DNA of 40,021 bases from Ophioceras dolichostomum. Its lineage: Eukaryota; Ascomycota; Sordariomycetes; Magnaporthales; Ophioceraceae. The notes beneath the pieces were generated by a model, which ran no database searches, was not told the DNA's origin, and worked only from the letters and a program-made list of their open reading frames with translations. Position numbers and translations under genes: made by a program. The DNA lies in contig PYST01000354.1 in assembly GCA_003049485.1 (NCBI GenBank), positions 1-40,021 on the forward strand. Reading direction: 5' to 3'. Of this stretch, positions 21,424-32,477 are shown piece after piece; position 1 is the first letter of the stretch; the number at the start of each line of letters is the position of its first letter.

Positions 21424-22236
21424 TTAAGCCGCCGAGGTCTTGTCCTTGGGCAGCGGTGTGAAGCGCAGGTAAGGCTTGACGGCACGGAATTCAGGGAACA
21501 GCTCCTTGGCCTGCTCGTTCTTGATGCTCGGGTGGACGATGACGTCGTCACCGGGCACCCAGTTGATCGGGGTGGTGACCTTGTTCTTGTCGCCGGTCTG
21601 GAGCGAGTCGACTATGCGGAGGACCTCGGCGGAGTTGCGGCCGGTCGAGGCAGGGTACGATAGGATGGTGCGGATAGCCTTCTTGGGGTCGACGACGAAG
21701 ACGGAGCGGATGGTGAATGCAATGCCCTTCTCGTCCACGTTGGTGGTGTCCTGGTAATCGAGCATGTCGTACAGGTATGCGACCTTGCGCTCTTTGTCGG
21801 CGATGATGGGGAACGTGACCTTCGAGCCCGTGACCTCGTCGATGTCCTTAATCCAGCCCTCGTGGCTGCCCAGGGTGTTGGCCGAGAGGCCGATGAGCTT
21901 GACGCCGCGCCTGGTGAACTCAGGCTCCAGGCGGGCGAACTCGCCCAGCTCGGTGGTGCACACGGGCGTGTAGTCCTCGGGGTGCGAGAACAGGATCACC
22001 CAGTTGTCACCGATGAACTCGTGAAAGTCAATCGGGCCGTTGGTGGTATCGGCCTTGAAGTTCGGGGCGACAGAGCCCAGACGGAGGCTGTTCGGGAAGA
22101 GAGAGGGAAAAAGTCAGTACGCTCATGAGAAACCACTGTATTGATGAGGTACAGACCAGCCATCGACTACGACGCGAATCCAGAGCGGAGCGGGGGACGG
22201 GAATCCAACTTACGGAGCAGCGCGTTCCTCGGCCAT
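21424..22236 (-). CDS. PRX1: 1-Cys peroxiredoxin (Prx6/PRX1 type)
   Basis: Thiol peroxidase that reduces hydrogen peroxide and organic peroxides. Two exons on the minus strand, 22236-22214 and 22087-21424, give 228 residues. The first exon codes for only 7 residues plus two bases; the donor is GTAAGT and the acceptor AACAG. The peroxidatic cysteine is C51 in DYTPVCTTELG, preceded by the conserved PED. There is no other cysteine, so the enzyme is a true 1-Cys type and must be recycled by an outside thiol. The long C-terminal part (PINWVPGDDVIV, LPKDKTSAA) is the Prx6-class extension that helps dimerisation. No mitochondrial presequence is seen in the first 10 residues, so a cytosolic form is likely unless an upstream start is used. 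Confidence 0.93.
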
Positions 22237-23426
22237 CTTGTCAGATGTCAGTGGTATCTGTTTGTGGGAGGGTAGACGTGAGAAGTTTGGAAAGAAGTCA
22301 GAGTAGTTGGAGAAAAACGTGGATTGTGAGTGCCAGAGAAAGATGGTAGAACAACGGAAAGTGAGCACGACGAGAAGAAACGGGACCTGACTGGGCTATA
22401 TATGTGTGCAAGGGACCCAAGATCGGCTTTCAAAAGCTTACAATTCAGCAAGAAATCAAAAGTCTAATCCCGGAGTCTTGGAAGCATGCAACAGAGTGAC
22501 TTTGGTGTCCTCCTCGGGCTAACTTTGTGGCTGGCGGTTAATAATCAATAGAATTTGCTCATCCTTCGACCTGGGCAGCGATGAGGTTCTCGGTGGTGGT
22601 CCCTATGGCGCCCTGGCCGAGAGCCTTGGAAAAGCGCAGGAAGTCGGACGATTTCGCGACTTAGACAGCTCAGCTGGCTGGTCAGAGGGGAAGCTCGAGA
22701 GCTTCGCCAGGGGACCGCGATGGTGTTTCTGCCCCTCCATCGCCATCAACAGCATCAATGGTTACCCCGCACTATCCTAATGAGGCATGGTCCCCTCATT
22801 GCGCAATGTCGCCGTGCTCTGATTGGTCCATTCCGAATTATATCATATTGCTGGCTGCATTGCACCAGACCTCCACCAAAGGCAAAGCCAGAATCTGGCC
22901 TGTGCAAATAAAAGAAAGGGATTCCGATATTTTCTGACGTATGTGAAACGACTCTGGATGGCGCTTCATGATGCATTGGCGCATACCTAGTCGTGTTGAT
23001 GCCCCTTCAATTTGGTAGCCGATTTGCGGGGTGCCCCGGAGAGGTCGGCGTCCAGCTTTGGCCCTGAGCCGGGGCAACAGCCGCCCTTCGGCGACAAAAC
23101 ATGTCCAAATCCCGATGGGTCATTCGACAGAGGTGGGCAGCACTTGGCGCATTTGCGCTCGGGGGTGCGGTAAGGTATATATCAAGGTTCACTTATTGGA
23201 AAAAGCTACGCAAAATTGTAGTAAAACGCACTACTGAGCACTGTGGAATACGGGCAAGAGAAGAGGCGGCGGAAGCCAATACAAGAAAGAAGTTGGGCAA
23301 AATGAGCCAAAATGGGGCTAAACTCCAAGATGCAAAGTCCAAGGGATGATGGCCGCAGGTTTCTTTAACCCTAATTTCAGGTAGGAGGCTTGGTGTAGCA
23401 TAATCGTCGGAGACTACTCCTACTCA
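22237..23426. other. Promoter side of PRX1 and 3' flank of FAT1
   Basis: Both neighbours lie on the minus strand. A TATA run at 22397 fits PRX1. Nothing else with coding or repeat character was recognised; the small frames are not supported. Confidence 0.55.
22397..22403 (-). promoter_or_regulatory. TATA box of the peroxiredoxin gene
   Basis: TATATAT on the minus strand lies about 160 bases before the PRX1 ATG at 22236. The call rests on position only. Confidence 0.5.
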
Positions 23427-25502
23427 TCAGAGTTTCGCTCTGCCCTTGCTCAGCAGCTTCCAGTCCTTCTCCCGGAATGGCACGTATGTGCCCTTGCGGA
23501 GCCAGTAGAGGGCATCGGCCCCGACCTTGGCTGGGTCGACGCCCTCAACTCGGAAGCCGTGCTTCTGCTGCTTGTTCGTGCCGGTGGCCTGCATCTCCGT
23601 AACGATGCGGAGGAACTGGGGGACTGCAAACTTCGGGAGCTCCTCAGAGGCGTGGTTTGCCAGACTTCGCAACAGCTCCGGGCTTAGCGCTGGGGGTGTC
23701 TGAGGATTGCTGTGTTCGAGACGCTTGAGCGAGACCGCCGCGCATCCGGCGCGACCGTCGTGGTGCGGCAACTGTACTCCATATACGTTGGCCTCGTGTA
23801 CGGCGCGGTGGCGGCCTAGTGTCTGGCTGACCTCCTGGGTCGAGACGTTCTCGCCCTTCCAGCGGAAAGTGTCGCCGATGCGGTCGTGGAAGAATAGGCG
23901 ACCGTCGCGGTCGATGCGGATCACATCCCCCGTTCGCAGCCAGGCGTCGCCCTTGCGGAAAACGTTGCGCATGATCTTGGCTTCGGTCGCCTTCTTGTTG
24001 CCGAAGTAACCCTGGAACCGTGACGTGGTATCCTGCTCTGGCAACCGGAAGACGAACTCGCCTGCCTCTCCCGACCGCGCTCGGCGGCAGAAGCCAGTCT
24101 TGGGGTCGCGGTAGGGCTCGTCTGTGTTGTAGTCCACCTCCACCACAGCAAGCGTCCATGACAAGAGTATGCTGTAGAGCCATCCGTTCCGGCCTATCGC
24201 CCCGGTGCTGAAGTCGTTGTTGCTGATATTGTACGTCGCGAACGAACCCTCTGTTGAGCCATAGAATTCCACGACGGTCCCGATTCCAAACCGGTTCTTG
24301 AACTTATTCCAGACGTCGGGCCGTAGTCCGTTGCCGTGGGCCATGCGGACGCGATGGGCTTTGTCCAAGTCCTTGCCTGTGACTGGGTCGTACTCCTTTG
24401 GGGCTGCTAGTAGGTACCGGCACGTTTCGCCAACGTACTGGATGATTGTTGCGTCGTATTTCCGTACCTCCTTCCAGAAGTTCCTAGTGGAGAACTTTAC
24501 CCCGATTGCCAGTGTCGACCCGGCGGCGAGCACGTTGCTCAAGCCCATCAGCGTGGCTGTTGAGTGGTATATTGGCATACACTAGAAGCAGTAAATGTCA
24601 CTTACTGTCAGCATTGCTGAAAGGAGGCTTGACGGACGCCCTGGCGCCAGAACTTGGGGGTCTCGGTGGGGGTTGGTAGGGGGGTGGGTGTCGAGAACAG
24701 AATAGGAAATGCCGGGAAGGGGGAAGCGCACTGTGTAATACACATCTGCCGGCTGGAGACCAATAAGCCGGGCTGTGAAGTTTCCCGCGATGAAGATCTT
24801 GGCCCACGACACCACCGCAGCCTTGGGAAGTCCTGTTGTGCCTGAGGTGTAGATGAGGATAGCCATCGCGTGCTGCTTCGTCTCCTCCCGTAGTAAGTCC
24901 GGGCCACGGACGGGATCTGTCGCCATCACCTCGGCCTCCCGCTCGGGCCCAAAGACCTCGAAACGCGTGCCAGGCAGCGCTGACCGAACATTGTCCGTGA
25001 TGGCTGACGTGACGGCGGGGTCGACGAGGCACAGCGCTGTCTTGGCGGCGGTGACGCAGTGTATCAACGCCTTCCCGCGGAGGTTGTAGTTGATGAGGGC
25101 GGGCTTTGCTCCGATCGCCCACAGCCCGAATATCATGAAGATGAAGACATCCGAGTTCATGAAATCAAGGGCTACGATCTCGTCCCTCTTCACGCCGAAG
25201 CGAGTCCTGATCCACTCGCCGTACCGCAGCGCAATGGTGTAGACCTCGGCGTATGTGTGCAACCGGTCTCCGAACCTCAGGAAGACTCGGTTTGCCGAGC
25301 GCTTGTCCTTGGCCAAGTCCTCTAAAGAGTAGAAAAGATTGAGACGGCCATAATACTCGGCCAGTCGCATGCGGATGACGGACGGCAGTATTGATCGTAC
25401 CATCTTCAGATCATACCACGCCGAGGTTCGCGCATTCAAGTACGCGAGGCCCGCCACTGCCGCGGGGACCGAGAGAGCGAGCGGTGCTGATGACCAATTC
25501 AT
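23427..25502 (-). CDS. FAT1: FAT1-type very long-chain acyl-CoA synthetase / fatty acid transporter
   Basis: Member of the AMP-forming acyl-CoA synthetase superfamily, fatty acid transport protein branch. It activates (very) long-chain fatty acids to CoA esters and can couple this to uptake or entry to peroxisomes. Two exons on the minus strand, 25502-24732 and 24581-23427, give 641 residues; the 150-base intron (GTGCGC donor, TTCTAG acceptor) restores the family sequence YYTCMPIYHST. The N-terminus has a hydrophobic segment (about 5-22). The AMP-binding motif YTSGTTGLPKAA lies at 218-229. FYGSTEGS lies near 363-370, the LRTGD hinge motif further on, and DTFRWKGENVST is the family signature. 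The last three residues are A-K-L, a good PTS1 signal. The gene diverges from GPI17. Confidence 0.92.
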
Positions 25503-27537
25503 TGCTGCGTTAGCTATAAAAAAAAACTTCAGTAAGGATATAGGTGTCCTTCAGCGGACTGTTGAAGAAAGCACATTTCATTCTCCATCTTATATTCTCT
25601 CAAAGAGGCCACTCATCAGAGAGAGAGAAGAGGCACACAGATAAGGAATGGCCTGAGTGTGGGGGGTGTGGGTGGTGGTCGTGGACACACATGCAAACTC
25701 CAGCACCCCAGAGAGGACTCACCCGGCATTTTGGATGAAGCTACTCCTGCTCTGTAGGAGTTTTCAGAAAGGCAGATCCAATTCTGAACCTACGGGCAGG
25801 CGAAAAAGGAAAGTGCGCGCAAGACAGCCGTGGGTTGTAGACGAGATATTGAGTCTATGATTCACTTCGAAATATAGTAGGAAAGAATAGGGTTGCATGC
25901 GCCGCATACGGAGAAAGCGGTCAACAGGGCGACGGGCAATGTTGTCTGGGTTTCTGGGTCTCTGGGTCTTCCGCTGGGTATTCTGGGTTTTTGTTCTTCA
26001 GTCTTCTTCTGCATGCATGTCTTGTGTCGCGCCAAAGCCGAGTCGGGAAGAGGGAATTTGATGGACCGGGCGGAAGATATAACAGTATGCTGTGCAGGCA
26101 AACAACGGAGATAGGAGTGACGAGACACCGACTAGGTGGGCAACTTGGTACGTAGGGACGAGTTATCGGATTCGTCGTCGTTCAAGTCAGCCACCAGCAG
26201 CGCGAGTGACGAGACAAGCAGCGGAAGGGCTCGCCAGCAGCAACAAGAGTCCCGAGACGGAGTGGGACGAACATGTCTGGCCGCGGGACACAAGACACAG
26301 GAAAAGAGCCTAGGTGAATGCGGTGGAGCGTCGTGTCGCGGACTCGTGGGGTTTTTCTTTCCCGGCGAAGTGCGTGCCAGATGCCTGATGAGCTCTGAAT
26401 CTCGGAGCCCTTGACTATCCCAGGAGTCCCAGTTTCTGTGTTGCTGCAAACCAGAGACAAAATTGGGCAAGAATGTGGAGAGAAACATGGTCTTGGGGAC
26501 AAGCGGACAGTGGCGTGCCTCGGCATCGTCAACCGCCCGATCGGCACACCACCTCGCGTGTTAGCGCACCAAGACCGAATGGGTAATGAATGGATGAGTG
26601 CTTAAGGTATTCCGATATTCATCAGCATGGTTGACAAGGGAAGAAGCACTTGCTTCCATCATTTGCTTGACGAAACCCTCCCAAGGTGCCAAGGCAACCT
26701 GGAAAGTCATAGCAAGCAACAAAAGGACTTAGCATGAGTAACAGCATCCATCCTGGAAGCACCAGCACACAGCCGCAAAAGCACAGGAAGACGCACGGAA
26801 CCGAAAGCGGCGTTCGATTGGACCCGGAAGGGGAGGAGGAGAGCAGAAAAAACTCCGAGGGTTCCTTTGTTTCACCCTTTTTTCAATAATTCGATACGCT
26901 CCCGCTCGTTTCCGCCTCGCTAGTCCGGTGGAATGACCGTTTTCGCGGATTGCTGACGATTCAGACGACCCTGAGCGACGGTAAAAGATCCCCGATGCAG
27001 TCTGGTGGATATTGGAAGAATCGCCAGATGTCGTTGAGGCAAGGCCTCTTGTTATTGCAAAATGCCCCTTTGACGACAGTAAGCCGGCAAGCAGCAGACA
27101 CACAGGGAAGGCCCTCTCGAGACCAGTCTCGGCACGGATCGATAAGTCCAAATTTTGAACGGGAAGGAAGGTTGCATACCGGGGCCGCAACGCTTGTTTC
27201 CGCCTCCCTCACATTCTGCTCGACACCGTTCATTCCCCTCCAGTTGCCCACTCCCTGATTTCCCAATGGAGACTGGCGAATGCGGGGTGCATCCGATCCT
27301 CCTGTCGATCTCCCATGTGAAGCCGAGCTGCACGTGATAGAGCTTGTTGTCGTTATCTCGTATTATCTACACGTGATTATGCGGACCGTTGGACGCTAGT
27401 CCCCATGCAGAAAAGAGTTAAGTTAGCATCCATGTTTCCCCTGGCGCCGCTGAAGCCACCTGGAATCCTATGTAGCAAGCATCGCCATTCTCAGCTATCC
27501 TACCGTGCTGCCCGCCGCAACAGTGGGCAATGTCGTC
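25503..27537. other. Divergent 2-kb spacer between FAT1 and GPI17
   Basis: Two divergent promoters share this stretch. Apart from a CACGTGAT pair near 27331-27377 I could find no gene or mobile element. Open frames such as 26729-27190 and 26961-27266 lack domains and read through skewed composition. Confidence 0.5.
27331..27377. promoter_or_regulatory. Pair of CACGTGAT E-boxes before GPI17
   Basis: CACGTGAT occurs at 27331-27338 and 27370-27377, in the same orientation, 160-207 bases before the GPI17 start. On the other strand both read ATCACGTG, the binding form for Cbf1-like bHLH factors. Use as a real site is inference. Confidence 0.4.
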
Positions 27538-29386
27538 ATGTCAGTTCGCATACGGAAACCCGCTACGGCCCAGCCGCCTCCAGAGGATCCAGCCGCGTCC
27601 GGCGATGGCGAGGTAGCCGTGGCGGCTGGTGAGCGGGAGGCGGGAGGCGCTCCCGTTGCTGCTGGTACACCGGCTAAGCGCAAGGAGGCACCCCCAGAAA
27701 AGCTGGCCGACGTCCGGAGGCGTACCTTCGTCATTGTATCATTTTGGGCACTCGTTCTTCTGCTTGGCCTTCCAATATGGTGGCAGACAACAACAATCTA
27801 CCGGGCGAAGCTGCCCCTGGGCGAAATGATGGACTGGGCAGAAGGGAGAGTAAGACAGCCCCTTTTTTCCCGACCCTTGGCCTGACAGCCTTATTGTGGC
27901 TTGCAATTGTGGCCACTTACTGACGGATCTTTCTCTATAGGCATGCCGTCCCGTCTTTCCTCTTAGAGTTGCCCTCGATGCGAGCTCGATGCAGGCCCAG
28001 GAGGCGCAGAACCTGCTCCAACTGACGCAGCACGTCCTCGATGATCTGAACGATTTCGCCGGCCATCACCTCCGCCTCGAGCTCTCGGACCAGGACGACT
28101 CAGAGGAGACCCCCGCTGCCGACGAGAAGATCGCGCTGACGATACACCTCGAACCTGGTGAGTCCGCAGCGGCTTCATTGCGCCATGAGCAGCCCGTGCT
28201 CGATGTCACCTACCCGCCGAGCGCCGTCCCGTCCGCGACGTCATCCTCCTCGTCGCTGGCCACGTTTGTGGCGACCCAGCTGCGCGCTACGTTTGCCGAA
28301 GAGCAGGCCATCATCTCCGCGCTCCTTTCAGATTCTGCGGCTACCCCCGCGGCCGCAAATAGCCCCGAACAGGAACAGCAGCCACATAACAGCCTCAGCT
28401 CAGAGGTAGCTGAGGCCCTAGCGAAGCGCTCTACACGATCTCTCAAGTACGCCCCTACGTACCACCTCACGTTTTCGCTTTTCACGAGCGGGCCCACTCC
28501 AAGCAGCTGGGACGTCGAGGCGGCCATAGAGCGGTATATGAGGCCGGTGTTAGACGTGCTGTCACCCATACACGACTTTACTATTGACACCCAGGTCCAG
28601 CTGTATGCGACGCCTGGAGTGCAGTCAGAAATCCTCAACAAGGAGGATCTCTCGTCGTTTATCAACGCTGCTGAGTGGCCCCTCTCTCCGTCAATCGGCG
28701 GGGCCCCGACAGTAAACTTCATCGTCTTCGTCGGCAACCAAACCATCGCGATTCCCGGTCCCCAGACGGACGGTGAGGAGCCTCAGGTCCCCCCGCAAAC
28801 TTCACAGTCCTGGTTGATCCCACAGTGGGGCACTGTCTATCTGGTACCCCACAATGCGGCGACGGCATCCCATGTCACGGCCGACGCCCTTCGCGTGCCT
28901 ATGTTGACTTTCACGTCCCATCTGCTCTCGCTTCTCGGTACGCCGACGACCGGATCTTTACCCTTCCGACTCTCAACGCTGGCGCGGATCCGGTCCGCGG
29001 ACCTGCTTCTCCGGGCGTCATCAACACTGGGCTCGCTAGCGCGCCTCTCCCTTGCCTTGCCCGGCATCGAGATCCCACGGACCGTCGCCGACGGCGTGTC
29101 CTCGACCATCCGCCATTTGCGTATGGCCTGTGACGGTCTGGATGGGCGACTTGGACTGGCCCACGCTCGTGTCGCAGAGGCTGCTGCTGAGCGAGCCTTC
29201 TTCGAGAAGAGTATGGTTGGTCAGCTTTATTTCCCGGACGAGCACAAGGTGGCCGTCTACCTGCCACTGCTGGGTCCCGTCGGCGTGCCTCTTGTAATGG
29301 GTCTGCTCAACGAGCTGAAGGCGTGGAGACGCCGGAGGGCGGAGAAGGCCGCTGCCGCAAAGGCTGCCTCGGGGAAGACGGAATGA
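27538..29386 (+). CDS. GPI17: GPI transamidase subunit GPI17 / PIG-S
   Basis: Subunit of the ER-membrane GPI transamidase complex, which attaches GPI anchors to proteins. Two exons, 27538-27849 and 27941-29386, give 585 residues; the donor is GTAAGA, the acceptor CTATAG, and the join reads GRACRPVFPLRV. A cytosolic N-terminus rich in Ala/Pro/Gly is followed by a transmembrane segment at about 63-82 (TFVIVSFWALVLLLGLPIWW), a large luminal region, and a second membrane segment at about 541-563 (VAVYLPLLGPVGVPLVMGLL) with a basic cytosolic tail. PIG-S hallmarks include the TFVIVSFW / GLPIWW start and WDVEAAIERYM, LIPQWG and LPGIEIP. The start chosen is the first ATG in frame; an out-of-frame ATG lies 8 bases before it. 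Confidence 0.92.
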
Positions 29387-29555
29387 GTTTTACGCCTCAC
29401 GTGTGTGTCGACCTGCTACGAAACGCACTGGGACGTCTCTGACTATCAAGTGTTGGTAGATATGGACTATAGAGCTTTCGGAATTGCCATGTACCTCATG
29501 GGAAGCTCGAAAGGAGGCCATCTCTTTTCAGGAATGTACTCTGGAATACCCTTGC

Positions 29556-29579
29556 GTGTGTGTGTGTGTGTGTGTGTGT
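29556..29579. repeat. GT microsatellite, 12 units
   Basis: An uninterrupted (GT)12 run lies 170 bases downstream of the GPI17 stop, likely in its 3' untranslated region or just past it. Confidence 0.95.
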
Positions 29580-29850
29580 TTTGATATATTCTGCTACGGT
29601 GATAATGTGTTCAACGGGCCAGCTCTTAATTTCCGAGGGCAGGCAGACGACTTCGTACGTGATATCGGGTCAAAGGGGTACTCGTGGTGGCCGGCAACAA
29701 CAATAAGCCCCGTGGCTGTTAGCGCTGCCTTCTTCGCCTAGCGTATGCCTACCTATGCGCTTCGGTTCACTACCAGGGAAGGGAGGCTTCACGATAGGGC
29801 TTTACCATTCGGCTAGTTCCGACACATTATTTGATCCTGGTTCCATCCCT

Positions 29851-29874
29851 CATTCGCCAAAACGGTGGCGAATG
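29851..29874. repeat. Perfect 9-base hairpin
   Basis: CATTCGCCA (29851-29859) and TGGCGAATG (29866-29874) are exact reverse complements around a 6-base loop. The function is unknown. Confidence 0.8.
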
Positions 29875-30385
29875 TCGCTCTTGGGCCGGGCGTCACGGTA
29901 TTCAATCCCAACAGAAGCGAACATGAACAAAGTGGATCAGTCTCGCCTTTGACGCCGACCTGTCGCCTGGACGGATTAGGTCCTATTTTAGCCACCACAG
30001 AAACTCGACACAGTAGTGTCGTGTGTGACGGGACGCAACAAAAGACTGGCGGTCCAACCAGAAGGACCGAATAGTGAATGGTACGAAACACCCCTGTCAG
30101 GCGGCATTGATGCAGTAACAGCCTGCTACTGGCGGCTCAGCCCCGCCCTCAGTCAAATCCCATGACTGGATCGTGTCGCGCTTGCCCACCTACCACAACC
30201 AAAGCTCACTACCACCAACCGCCGATTGAGCTTTCCGTCTGACCTCCGCCTTCCAATTCAGCTTAATCATTTGCATCGCACAAGAAACCATCTAGAGGTA
30301 CCTGCTCGAACAATTTTCGCTTGAGACTTCCCTTGTATCCGTCATACTAGTGAGGCTGCTGCTTGCTTGCTCGCCTGCTCGCAGC

Positions 30386-32477
30386 ATGTCTCAATATCCC
30401 CCCACGTCGGGCTCGGCGTCAACGGCAGGTGCCCCGGCCGCCAGCTGGGCGAACTCACTGCCGGCCCAGGGTCAGCAGGGTCAATGGCAGCCACAACAGC
30501 CCCAGCAACCGTACCAGGGCCAGCCGCAGTATCCGGGCCAGCACCAGCAGCAGCAGCCACCAGCGGCGTACGGTCAGCCGTATGCCCCGAAGCAACAATT
30601 CCCGGGCGGTCAGCCGTCGCCTCAGCCCTACGGCCAGCCTGCATATGGCTCGCCCAACCCCGGCCAGCAGCATACGCCATCGCCGTTTGGAGCGCCGGGC
30701 CAGTACGGACAGGGCGCGCCGCAGGGTCAACTGCCACCTGGCCAGATGCCGCCGGGACAGATGCCGCCGGGCCAGATGCCTCCTCAAGGTCAACAACCGG
30801 GTGCTCCGGGTGCCCCAGGCCAAGCTCCATATGGCGCCGCTCCTCACGGTGCTCGCCCAAGCGGATTGTTTGGTCAGGTCAATCATGCCGTCGCAAGCAG
30901 CAAGCCTTTGCTCCAGAACCTTGGCAATAAGTTTAACAAGAAATTCGGGAGTCTCGGCATGCCGAGTGGCCCTACCGGCCAGCCGGCGTATGGCCAACCA
31001 GTCCCATACGGACAGGCTCCGCCCGGCCAGCATCCGCAGCAGGGCTACGGCCAGCCAATGCCGGGCCAAGCTCCGCCCGCATATGGCCAAGCGCCCGCTC
31101 CAGGTGGCCAAGCCCCTACTGCCCAGGCGGCCAGCCAGCAGCCCGGCCAGCAGCCCGGCCAGCAGTCGGGACAGCAGCCCATCAACCAGTCGCCGCAGCC
31201 ACAGCAAACGGGTCCGTATGGCCAGATGCCACCAGTATCGTCGCCGCCGGGCCCTGGACACCCAACCGACCCCCTTGCGCAGTCTATGGGCAAGCTTGCC
31301 CTCGGCGGCGCTGCAGGCGCTGCGGTCGCGACGGCCGCTGCTGGGACTCCCCCTCCGGTCGGGCCTTCTCCCTATTCCACTCCCGGCCCTTCGGCGACAA
31401 CGACGCCGGCTGCTGCGGCTCCGGGCAAAAAGTGGACGTTTGTAGATCCGGTGACCGAGCAGCCGACGCCGGAGTTCCGCGCCATCGCGACCCTGATGTT
31501 CGAGGCTCTCAACGGGAAGGGCAGCCGTGAAGGTCCGCTTGATGAATGCTCCCTCCTACTTTGTTGTTGACATGACAAATATCTGACGATGCGCCGTACA
31601 AATTCCTTACCTACCTAGGCTTCGTGGATGCAAGCAAGATCTTGGACTCGTGGAAGGCCAACGGGCTAGAGGAGCAGTGGGTCGGTGAGTTTATTCCAGC
31701 AGCCTACCATGCCTTTTTCAAACCCCTCAAGAGAGAGACAGGAAGGATAATGCCTGACAGTTCTGCTCTGCCGTAATTGGCGACGGGGTCACTCCCACAG
31801 AGATATTCGCCTACGACAACTACTCCTCGTTCGCGATAATGTGGTCCCTTTCCCAGATCCCGCACGTGCTCGCGCCCAAGTCCTCGCCCGGATCCTCAGC
31901 GCCCGACCTCCAGCCCACGGTGGCATCATTCGAGGCATCCGGCCCCGCTCCTACCGTCGGTCACGCACCGGCCACCATCCCGGCCAAGCCTCCCACGGAA
32001 GATTCGCCGGTGCCTTCGTATATCCCCGCGCTGACGGTAGGCAGCTACGTCAACTCGCTCTTCCTTGACTTCTTCGACGACCCGGCCTCGCTGCCGGACC
32101 TGGTGCGCAAGCAGTGCGGCGACCTGTACAGCAGCAACCCTTCCGCCCGCGGCCTCCCGGACCTGGCGCTGTACGACCCCAAGGTGCCCGCCGAGCTGCA
32201 GAAGCGCGCCACGGCCGTGCGCGCCGCGGCGGTGGAGTTGGCGATGCTCCGGATTGCTAAGCTCAAGGCCGAGGCCGCCGCCGCTACTGCTACTGCTGCT
32301 GGTGGCGCTGCGGCGGGTGGAAGCGGAGGCATGACGCCGCAGCAGTATCAGCTCAAGATGCAGTCTCTGCAGGCCATGCAGGCGACGAACAACATGCTCA
32401 ACCAGACCATGTCGCATGCGGGCCACTCGTTCAACGCTGGGGCTTCGACTGGCGTGTGGATGCAGCCCAAGTTCTAG
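30386..32477 (+). CDS. Pro/Gln-rich protein of unknown function
   Basis: Three exons are inferred: 30386-31532 (or 31526), 31619-31684 and 31801-32477, giving 629 or 627 residues. About 350 N-terminal residues are rich in Pro, Gln, Gly and Tyr, with repeats such as PPGQM (three in a row) and QQPG, broken by one ordered patch (SGLFGQVNHAVASSKPLLQN). A more regular part begins near 365 (KKWTFVDPVTEQPTPEFRAI) and continues through FVDASKILDSWKANGL and IFAYDNYSSFAIMWSL. It looks like one conserved fungal domain interrupted by both introns. An Ala-rich coil (KLKAEAAAATATAAG) and an MQ/N-rich tail follow. I cannot name the family. The composition resembles proteins that act in trafficking or condensates, but nothing shows this directly. 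Two in-frame donors six bases apart (GTGAAG, GTCCGC) could end exon 1. Confidence 0.8.

Larger units (their letters stand above)
29387..30385. other. Spacer between GPI17 and the Pro/Gln-rich gene
   Basis: The spacer contains the GT microsatellite and a perfect 9-base hairpin (29851-29874). Its right end (about 30190-30385) is C/T-rich, as expected for the leader of the next gene. No gene is seen. Confidence 0.55.

Noticed and set aside
30363..31445. Long overlapping frames on both strands over the Pro/Gln-rich gene
   Set aside because: They are shadows caused by the skewed CAG/CCG-type composition; only the frame starting at 30386 continues into conserved exons.
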